DNA of 8,097 nt from Chloroflexota bacterium (GTDB lineage Bacteria > Chloroflexota > Anaerolineae > J102): positions 1 to 8,097 of the forward strand of contig PIVW01000265.1 of assembly GCA_003353825.1 (NCBI GenBank), given 5' to 3'. Within the stretch, counting starts at the first letter, position 1, and each line of letters begins with the position of its first letter. Below are positions 1 through 6,583 of the stretch, piece after piece. The translations under genes were made by a program, and so were the position numbers. Below the pieces are notes generated by a model, which worked only from the letters and a program-made list of their open reading frames with translations, was not told the DNA's origin and did no database searches.

Positions 1-48
1 GAGTTTTCAGTATTAATAACGTGACTTGCAGGAATGCATAAAGAACGC

Positions 49-151
49 CTAGCAGGCTGTCGGAAAAACCCAAGGAACCGGTTCCAAAATTCTGAATAGC
101 CTAAGTTCGGGTGTTTTGGAAGCTGAGGCGACTTTTCCGACAAACTGCTAG
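49..151. repeat. Fold-back MITE-like inverted-repeat element flanked by CTAG
   Basis: The left arm at 49-67 (CTAGCAGGCTGTCGGAAAA) and the reverse complement of the right arm at 133-151 (CTAGCAGTTTGTCGGAAAA) match at 17 of 19 positions. A second, inner perfect inverted repeat lies at 82-89 (TTCCAAAA) and 114-121 (TTTTGGAA), so the whole segment of about 103 bases can fold into a long interrupted hairpin with a loop of about 24 bases. CTAG occurs at both ends. Because CTAG is self-complementary, it may be a 4-bp target duplication or simply part of the repeat. Size, terminal repeats and lack of coding capacity fit a miniature inverted-repeat transposable element mobilised in trans by an unseen transposase. 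I cannot name the insertion-sequence family. It could instead be an extragenic palindrome or a hairpin ending an upstream transcript, although no T-run follows the right arm. Confidence 0.6.
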
Positions 152-200
152 AAACAGATGAGTAATAATGAAAATCGATCACATTGATCTATCAATAGAA

Positions 201-205
201 GGAGG
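201..205 (+). promoter_or_regulatory. Ribosome binding site for the vWA gene
   Basis: GGAGG lies five bases before a GTG codon at 211. No ATG in that frame has comparable support, and the signal peptide begins directly at this GTG, so this site decides the start of the vWA gene. Confidence 0.8.
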
Positions 206-210
206 CAACT

Positions 211-3200
211 GTGTTCTCACTAATTTTTCATCGCAGAATTTCATTAATTATATGCCTGGCACTCACTGTTGTGGTACTCAATCCTCTTTCGTCAAAAGCG
301 GCGGACGAGCCGGTAAATGGCGCGGATATCGTATTCCTGGTCGATCAGTCTGAAAGCATGAAAGACAATGATCCTTTGGGATTGCGTTTTTATGGCCTTC
401 AGTATGCCATCGAATGGTTAGGTAGGTCGATCCTCGAATATGATTCGGGACACCAGTACTCGTTTCGCGTTGCGGTCGTTGATTTTGGAACTTATGCCAG
501 CCAAGTGCTTGATCCGATTGAAATCGCACCCAGGAGCGAGGAAAACTGGCGAGATGCGAGCGATTTTCTGCAGAAACGTTTGGGCGCAGAGAACCGGCAA
601 GAGATGGGTACAACAGAAATAATCCCACCATTTGAGAAGGCCGCAGAGATCTTTGCAGCATGGGGCTCCCTATCTTTCGATCGACAGCGAATCATGATCC
701 TGCTCACAGATGGTCAACCTTATCCAGACTCCAATCTGGCCATGCAGAGCCTTGAAGAATATTACACAACCGCCTTTCCTAACCCGGACTATCAACTTCA
801 TGTGATAGGCTTAAGCTCGGCAAATTCTCCCTGGCCGCTGTTTGCAGACCGCTGGGACGTGCTTTCACATGGGCAAGCACAAGCTGTCGAGAACCGACGC
901 TTGCTCGGGACGCACTTTCAGCGCATACTCGGACAGATTGGAGAGTCGTTGGGTATCCAGGCCGAGCAGGTAACGAAGTGCGGAATGATACCCGTGGCAC
1001 CGTATCTTGATCTAGTTCGCTTTACCGTGCATAACCCAGAGCCTTCTACCCCAGTCAAGATATTTGATGCAAGCAATCAACTCGTCAACGATTCGGCCAC
1101 AGAAGACATCGCTCAATTCGGCGACCAGGTAGTTGAAGTGCGCGGACATGAGACTCCCATCGAGGCGATCACCATCTACAATCCTAGCCCAGGCAATTGG
1201 CGCGTCGAGTGCACACCTAGTACTGAGGGGCAACCAGCGATCTTCGTGCGTCAAGTGTCTGCCACCAGCAAGCCCGTGATGCCCCGCGAACGCCTCGCTC
1301 TTGACGTTCCCTATGCTGTTACCTTTCATTTGGAGGATCATTTCGGCAATTACCTTGCACAGGACAACGATCCTTATTATGCCCTTGATGTACGCTTGAG
1401 CGCCGTAGCGTCAGAAGAAATAGACGACCGGCCCGATGATGTGATCCTTCGTTATGACAATACAACCCAGATGTATCAAGGTGTTTTGACGCCTAAGTCC
1501 GCTGGTGAGTGGACTTACAGGTTAGTGGCGCGTTCGGCTACTCCGGACGGCAGTGATCGGATTGTGGCTGATATTACGGAGCCATCAGTGTGGGTTTCAC
1601 ACCTGCAGACGGTGATCAGTCTGGCTCCGGGGCGCGTAGGGCAACTTATTCCTGCTTCCCTGACGTTAACCCTCGCCGATGCGGAAGGCCGTCCCTTTGT
1701 AAAAACAAATGAGATTTTTAATACCTTAGAGGCCGAAGCCATCATTATGGATGGATCTCAGACCATCACTGTTCCATTGAAGCCCGCAGACAGCGGACTT
1801 TATGTCGGTTCCTTCACCCCATACGCCAGCGGGGTTCGTACGGCGCAAGGACGCCTTTACATGCTTGATCCCACAAGCCCTCGGCCAATTCTAGTGGCTG
1901 AGGGGCCCACCATCACCCAATTTACTGTCGAACCGGTAATATTCACACCAACATTGCAGCCAGATTTGCTTACTCAACTGGTTCCAGCCACAATACAGCT
2001 ATCTCTGCCCATTGAGCAAGCTGACGCTCTCATCCCGTTTAGGGATGTTGACTTGTGGATAGCACAGATCAATGGGCTTGGTTCCTACAGCACAGATATC
2101 ACCACATCAATGCCTGCGAACGGTGATTTGGTGCTTGGGTTCATTCCGAAGTCAGCAGGCGAGTTTGACCCGGAGTTGATTCTCACCCGACGCCATGTAG
2201 GGGAATCAAAATCGATAGGTACGATTCACCAGGAATTGGGTAGCGTGCGCATATCCCCTCCCCAGGTCATTACAAGTACAAATGAATCCGCAACGGAATC
2301 AGCTAAGACATGCGTCCTCAGTGCACGGATACTGGATGCAGCAGGACAACTGTTTGCTATGACCATGGACCAAGACTATGATCTGATCGTCACAGCACAC
2401 GATGTTTCACAACCCGATATGCCGGTGATCCCCCTTGTCCTGGATGAGAACGGCGTCCACCGCTCCACGATTTCCCCCACGAATGGCAAAAGATATCTGC
2501 TAAAGGTTGAAGCACAGATGAACAATGAAACGATCCTATTGGCGGATGGTATTACCCTCGCTGCACCAACATGTGGTCTTGTCGCGCTGGTGGATGACAA
2601 TAGGGCTTGGATTGCGGGAATCGCGGCGCTCTCGATTGCTCTGCTGTTCCTGATTGCCCTCGGTGTCTTATTATGGAGAAGGCGACGGTCGCAACCCAGC
2701 CTTGAGGGTGATTCGAATCCAGATACTCAGGGATACGTCGTGTTGGAGCGACCAAAGGGTACCCTAATGGCTAGCTGGAATCTAAGCAATCATGAACGCG
2801 TATTCCAAGTCTGGGATCCAGTGGAAGTTATCGTAGATGGGAAAAAAGTAACCTGTCCGGTTGTTCGCGTCGAGATCCAACAAAGCAGAAACGAAAGCAT
2901 TGGAGAGACCCAAACAGGGAAAGTAGGGGCACATGTCACGGTCTTCTACAAAGATCGGTTTGACATCTTCAGCGGATCCCGGTGGATTGACGAGTCTATC
3001 GACCCTCTGGAATTGAAAGATGGTTGGTGGATTGCGTTTAGGAGGCTTCCAGGGGAGCCTTTGACACCACTAACACCACCTCCCAGCGGTGGGGAAGACA
3101 ACCTGTCTGATCCCAGCCCCAGTGTTCCCCCACCTGGGAGTAGTAGGATCATGCCATCGAGACCGCGCCCAGACTCAGATAGTCTGCGGCCAACGCGCCC

Positions 3201-3327
3201 AACCTCGGCCGACGCGCCAGCAGCCTCTAAAAGTGGGCAGGGCGCTGCAGCGCCCTCAATCAGTACCAGCACACCGGATCATCCAAGACCAGATTCGGAA
3301 GACCTTGCAACCGAGGACGATGCGTGA
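211..3327 (+). CDS. Exported vWA-domain protein with Ig-like modules, one TM helix and a cytoplasmic Pro/Ser-rich tail
   Basis: This 1038-residue protein starts at GTG. Residues 1-30 form a signal peptide: basic HRR, a hydrophobic core, and likely cleavage after SSKA. Residues about 37-255 are a vWA domain with an intact metal-ion-dependent adhesion site: DQSES at 45-49, Thr in MGTTE near 134, and Asp167 in LLTDG. Residues about 260-790 are beta-rich and contain about four Ig-like modules whose equivalent prolines fall at 428, 537, 646 and 756. The mature ectodomain has only four cysteines (257, 334, 701, 788), so two disulfides are possible. A transmembrane helix at about 800-822 is followed by RRRR, which places the C-terminus in the cytoplasm. 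Residues about 835-947 look like a small beta-rich domain, and 948-1038 is a low-complexity Pro/Ser/Thr/Asp tail. vWA domains with MIDAS bind protein ligands through Mg2+. A ligand-binding receptor feeding the neighbouring kinase/phosphatase pair is inference; a surface adhesin is the alternative. Confidence 0.9.
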   Translation: MFSLIFHRRISLIICLALTVVVLNPLSSKAADEPVNGADIVFLVDQSESMKDNDPLGLRFYGLQYAIEWLGRSILEYDSGHQYSFRVAVVDFGTYASQVLDPIEIAPRSEENWRDASDFLQKRLGAENRQEMGTTEIIPPFEKAAEIFAAWGSLSFDRQRIMILLTDGQPYPDSNLAMQSLEEYYTTAFPNPDYQLHVIGLSSANSPWPLFADRWDVLSHGQAQAVENRRLLGTHFQRILGQIGESLGIQAEQVTKCGMIPVAPYLDLVRFTVHNPEPSTPVKIFDASNQLVNDSATEDIAQFGDQVVEVRGHETPIEAITIYNPSPGNWRVECTPSTEGQPAIFVRQVSATSKPVMPRERLALDVPYAVTFHLEDHFGNYLAQDNDPYYALDVRLSAVASEEIDDRPDDVILRYDNTTQMYQGVLTPKSAGEWTYRLVARSATPDGSDRIVADITEPSVWVSHLQTVISLAPGRVGQLIPASLTLTLADAEGRPFVKTNEIFNTLEAEAIIMDGSQTITVPLKPADSGLYVGSFTPYASGVRTAQGRLYMLDPTSPRPILVAEGPTITQFTVEPVIFTPTLQPDLLTQLVPATIQLSLPIEQADALIPFRDVDLWIAQINGLGSYSTDITTSMPANGDLVLGFIPKSAGEFDPELILTRRHVGESKSIGTIHQELGSVRISPPQVITSTNESATESAKTCVLSARILDAAGQLFAMTMDQDYDLIVTAHDVSQPDMPVIPLVLDENGVHRSTISPTNGKRYLLKVEAQMNNETILLADGITLAAPTCGLVALVDDNRAWIAGIAALSIALLFLIALGVLLWRRRRSQPSLEGDSNPDTQGYVVLERPKGTLMASWNLSNHERVFQVWDPVEVIVDGKKVTCPVVRVEIQQSRNESIGETQTGKVGAHVTVFYKDRFDIFSGSRWIDESIDPLELKDGWWIAFRRLPGEPLTPLTPPPSGGEDNLSDPSPSVPPPGSSRIMPSRPRPDSDSLRPTRPTSADAPAASKSGQGAAAPSISTSTPDHPRPDSEDLATEDDA

Positions 3328-3400
3328 CATTGTTATAGAAGTTGGTACACTGAACGATTCGATGAAATGTGTATACATCCATCACTCTAGCATGTAATCA

Positions 3401-3407
3401 AGGAGGG
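3401..3407 (+). promoter_or_regulatory. Ribosome binding site for the kinase gene
   Basis: AGGAGGG sits four bases upstream of the ATG at 3412. It lies in the 84-base gap after the vWA stop codon and supports this start. I see no convincing promoter or terminator in the gap, so co-transcription with the vWA gene is likely. Confidence 0.85.
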
Positions 3408-3411
3408 AAAA

Positions 3412-5175
3412 ATGCAATGGCAACCAGATATGCTTATTGGTAATGATTCAGATGTCAATCAATTCCGAATTGTTCGCAAGCTAGCTGATGGACATGCTGG
3501 AACGATATGGCTGGCGAATAAGCTTCGGGGAGAACGTGCCAATGCTGAGTGTGTTCTCAAACAGATTGTTGGTTACACGCTGACCAACGATCAACTGCAT
3601 GAGCGCCGAAGTCGTCAAGAGCATGCAGTCAGGATTGGGGCAATGTTCATTGCCAGAACGAACAAAGCTGCTGGTTTTGAAAACATCATGAAAATATATG
3701 GGCACGGCGAGTGGCAGGGAGATCCCTACTTGGAACTTGAGTACATCAAAGGCGAGTCATTGAAAGAACGCTTGGCAAAAAGAATGAGCGGCCTGTCGCA
3801 GGATGAGGTTTTGAATCTGGCGCTGCAACTGTGCGATGCTCTCTGTTTCCTTGAGAGTCTTCCGGATCGAGTCATTCATAGAGATATCACAACCAGTAAC
3901 ATCATGCTCACCCCGCGATCGGAGGCTACAGACAGCGAGTCTTTCGAAATCCGCCAAGACAGAAAAGATGGGCAGCAAACCCCTCTGGCAGATAGACTCG
4001 TCCTGATCGACTTTGAAAGCGCCCTTTGTGATGGTGATCCACCGAGTGAGTTCCCCCCGGACCTGCACGACCCAACAAATCTACGTACATATGACATCTA
4101 CCTCGCCGCTCAGGTTATAGCCGAGATGATGACAGGAAAAAGCATCCAAGATGAACTCGAATATCGTCCACCTGATGTAGTTTTGCCCGGGAATGATCGA
4201 CTGACTAAAGCATTACGCCTAGCGCTCGATGTAGATCCTAGAAAACGACCGCTATCAACTGTTGCGTTTCGTAAAGCGTTAGCTACACCGCAAAAAGCAA
4301 ATATTCGCCAGCGTCTACAACTGTTATTACGAAGAAGATCCATACCACAAGCAGTGGTATCGTATGATAAAATGATACCGATCCCAGAGGGCGATTTCCG
4401 ATATGGCGTGGAGACCCCGGAATCCACTGCGCACACTGACGCGCGTCACACCCTGTCAGGACACGAGATACGCGCTAAACTAATTTTCCAGAAAGGATTT
4501 TACATTGATCGTACACCAGTGACCAACAGACAGTATCTGGAGTTTGTCAGGGCAACGCAACGGCAAGAGGTCCCGTTTCACGACTCGCCGCTAGCACGGC
4601 CATACAACTGGGATCGTAAGGAGAAACGTCCGCCACGCGGACTGGAGGACCATCCTGTCGTTCTGGTGAGTTGGACAGATGCCGTTGCCTACGCCGAGTG
4701 GTGTAACAAACGTTTACCTAGTGAAAAAGAATGGGAAAAAGCGGCGCGTGGTACAAAGGGTTGGATCTATCCATGGGGCAATGAGTGGGATCCCTTAAAA
4801 TGCAACAATTTGCAATTGCTTGGTTGGAAACTCAGCGATAAACAAGACTGGGAATATTTCATGAAAGCTGTGCTATTCGATCTTGAAACCTGGCCTAAAG
4901 ATGCCCATGAAGAGCCAATTCCAGCGCTGGCCACGTCAGTTACACGGTATGACAATGGAGCGAGTCCATATGGCGTCCTGGACATGAGCGGCAACATCTG
5001 GGAATGGACCTCCGATCTCATGGCAGAAGGACGAGACCGTTACGTAGTACGAGGTGGGTCATGGCTTGAAGGGCCAGTTGGCGTTCGGACGACTACCCGC
5101 ATCGGCGAATGGCCCAAATCGCGTTTGCCGTGGATCGGGTTCCGCTGTGCTGCCTCTGCACCTCAGGAACGCTAG
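3412..5175 (+). CDS. Serine/threonine-type protein kinase fused to an FGE-sulfatase-like domain
   Basis: This 587-residue protein has no signal peptide or membrane helix and should be cytoplasmic. The kinase domain spans about 18-290: glycine-rich loop LADGHAGTIWLA (24-35), ATP-binding Lys50 in ECVLKQI, likely helix-C Glu70, catalytic loop HRDITTSN (156-163, Asp158 and Asn163), and metal-binding Asp200 in LIDFESA. SDIY-like TYDIYLAAQVIAEMMTG follows at 227-242, and DPRKRP at 275-280. Oddities are Thr160 where Ser/Thr kinases usually have Lys, DFE instead of DFG, an insertion at about 168-192, and a short activation segment with no APE motif. The essential Lys, Asp and Asn are kept, so activity is plausible. 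Residues about 320-583 match the FGE/SUMF1/EgtB-type fold: KGFYIDRTPVTNRQYLEFV, RLPSEKEWEKAARG, YPWGNEWD, GVLDMSGNIWEWTSD, VVRGGSW and the terminal GFRCA. The cysteines used for catalysis by true FGE seem absent, so this half is probably a binding or sensory module. It lies between the vWA and membrane-protein genes. Confidence 0.92.
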   Translation: MQWQPDMLIGNDSDVNQFRIVRKLADGHAGTIWLANKLRGERANAECVLKQIVGYTLTNDQLHERRSRQEHAVRIGAMFIARTNKAAGFENIMKIYGHGEWQGDPYLELEYIKGESLKERLAKRMSGLSQDEVLNLALQLCDALCFLESLPDRVIHRDITTSNIMLTPRSEATDSESFEIRQDRKDGQQTPLADRLVLIDFESALCDGDPPSEFPPDLHDPTNLRTYDIYLAAQVIAEMMTGKSIQDELEYRPPDVVLPGNDRLTKALRLALDVDPRKRPLSTVAFRKALATPQKANIRQRLQLLLRRRSIPQAVVSYDKMIPIPEGDFRYGVETPESTAHTDARHTLSGHEIRAKLIFQKGFYIDRTPVTNRQYLEFVRATQRQEVPFHDSPLARPYNWDRKEKRPPRGLEDHPVVLVSWTDAVAYAEWCNKRLPSEKEWEKAARGTKGWIYPWGNEWDPLKCNNLQLLGWKLSDKQDWEYFMKAVLFDLETWPKDAHEEPIPALATSVTRYDNGASPYGVLDMSGNIWEWTSDLMAEGRDRYVVRGGSWLEGPVGVRTTTRIGEWPKSRLPWIGFRCAASAPQER

Positions 5176-5286
5176 GGGAATTACTTAGATGCCCGATCAG
5201 AACATTCCTCGCCACTCATTTTGGAGCACATTGGCTAAATCGCCATTGCTTTTACCGGGCAACCCAATGCCTGCAACGCTTGACCT

Positions 5287-5293
5287 GGAGGGA
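5287..5293 (+). promoter_or_regulatory. Ribosome binding site favouring the start at 5300
   Basis: GGAGGGA lies six bases before the ATG at 5300, matching the strong, short-spaced sites of the two upstream genes. The in-frame ATG at 5189 has only a weak AGGGGA about nine bases upstream, overlapping the kinase stop codon. This argues for 5300 as the start but does not prove it. Confidence 0.6.
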
Positions 5294-5299
5294 ACCTCG

Positions 5300-6496
5300 A
5301 TGACCACTTCTGAACGCAAACAGGTTAGTATCGGTTGGTTGTTGCAAGTGATCACTGTGGGCAGTGCAGTACTCCTCATCTTGATTGGAATCGGCGTTTA
5401 TTTATGGTTTGGCTCTCTCTGGTCTCTGGTGATCACAGCAAGCCTGGGTGCGATATTCCTGCTCATTTTGTTTGCAATCTATTATATGCTGGCGCGTCGC
5501 TCGCAACAGGAATCAGTGCTCACCGTTTCGAAACGATACGCAATCACATGGTGGGATCGTGCAGAAGATGAAGACTGGAAGGTACGACAGCTTCGAAACA
5601 TTATCTTGTATATCGTATTTACCCTTATAGGGTTTGTAGTACTTGCCAAGTTCGTGGTAACGGGGCTTCAAGCTGCACCCAGCGGAAATTTTGCCGACAT
5701 CTTGCGTATCGGTGGTGGAGTGTTCCTCGTGATCCTGGTTGGTATAGGAATCTTCACAATATCTCGGAAACACATCGGAGTATTATCCGGTACAAGAAGA
5801 AACTGGACTACGATAGTTATTGCACTTCTGATGATCATGTTGGGTATCTGGCTATTCTATGGAGGACAATTCCCAGCTAATTGGTCATTTCTCCATTTGA
5901 GACAAACCAAGGCTAGTCTAGCTCCTATAATTTCGTTAGTCGTTGTGGCTTTCTTCGGCTTCTTCGCTTGGCTCGCCGCGCGCCACCGGCGCATTGAGGC
6001 TGCGCGTGATGTGACGGTTATGGGTGCTGTAATATTCTGGGTTATAGCACTTTTCGACCTTCTTGGGCCTGCAGCCATTCCGTTGACTATCGCCGTCCCG
6101 GCATTAATTTTAATCGCGCTGTTCATTTACATCCTTTTACGCATAGCTCGACAGATTTCTGAGAGTTTATACACACTTTTCGAATCTCTGGTTCAGTTTA
6201 TTTCAGCTCTTTTCAGACTTGTAGCCAGATCAGTCAACATGGTTCGGGAGTTTATTCTCAATTGGAAGTTCTGGCAGCAAGTTGATGCGTGGATCGACTT
6301 GCGAGGAGAGCAACTGCGTATTCTTGGACAGTATTTGCAGGCATGGACAGAGATACTTCTCGATTGGGCTAATGACATCATTACCCTGGAAAAAGCCAAA
6401 GACGAATGGACTGCAGAGAAAGCTAAAAGAAATAGTGTACGAGTTAAGGCACGCAACGAATATGAGGATCGGCTGGAAGAGATCAGAAGACAATAA
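5300..6496 (+). CDS. Polytopic membrane protein of unknown family (about 8 TM helices, charged C-terminus)
   Basis: With the ATG at 5300 the protein has 398 residues. The in-frame ATG at 5189, 13 bases after the kinase stop, would add 37 residues and cannot be excluded, since that stretch is open and has ordinary codons. I do not recognise the family. Hydrophobic segments lie at about 14-37, 41-64, 99-121, 136-154, 168-187, 207-226, 238-256 and 259-280, consistent with eight membrane helices. Between helices 2 and 3 there is a hydrophilic stretch at 65-98 containing WWDRAEDEDW. After the last helix comes a long amphipathic, aromatic-rich region (281-360), then a highly charged predicted helix at 362-398 (repeated E, K and R, ending RLEEIRRQ), probably cytoplasmic and possibly a coiled coil. 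I see no transporter, protease or enzyme motif. Its place between the kinase and phosphatase genes suggests it is a partner or target of the same signalling module, which is inference from position only. Confidence 0.85.
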   Translation: MTTSERKQVSIGWLLQVITVGSAVLLILIGIGVYLWFGSLWSLVITASLGAIFLLILFAIYYMLARRSQQESVLTVSKRYAITWWDRAEDEDWKVRQLRNIILYIVFTLIGFVVLAKFVVTGLQAAPSGNFADILRIGGGVFLVILVGIGIFTISRKHIGVLSGTRRNWTTIVIALLMIMLGIWLFYGGQFPANWSFLHLRQTKASLAPIISLVVVAFFGFFAWLAARHRRIEAARDVTVMGAVIFWVIALFDLLGPAAIPLTIAVPALILIALFIYILLRIARQISESLYTLFESLVQFISALFRLVARSVNMVREFILNWKFWQQVDAWIDLRGEQLRILGQYLQAWTEILLDWANDIITLEKAKDEWTAEKAKRNSVRVKARNEYEDRLEEIRRQ

Positions 6497-6583
6497 CCTG
6501 GCAACTAGGCTTTCACTCGCTGTAGAGACGAAACTTGGCCCGGCCTCTTTTAACTTGATCCCCAATTATCCTCAGTACCGCGT

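Noticed and set aside
137..169. Promoter built from the element's right arm (CCGACA) and TAATAAT
   Set aside because: The -35 match is poor, and the best -10-like hexamer is 21 or more bases away, beyond the usual 16-18 base spacing.
168..353. ATG open frame starting just upstream of the vWA gene
   Set aside because: Different frame from the signal-peptide-encoding gene, no ribosome binding site at this ATG, and low-quality peptide.
3342..3377. Promoter TTGGTA / TATACA in the vWA-kinase gap
   Set aside because: The spacing of 24 bases is too long for a standard promoter.
3089..3397. 102-codon + strand open frame overlapping the vWA gene end
   Set aside because: It is out of frame inside the Pro-rich coding tail, has no ribosome binding site and no recognisable content; a shadow frame.
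5040..5175. Possible diversity-generating retroelement variable region at the C-terminus of the FGE-like domain
   Set aside because: FGE-fold C-termini are frequent DGR targets, but I found no template repeat, no reverse transcriptase and no Avd-like gene in the window.
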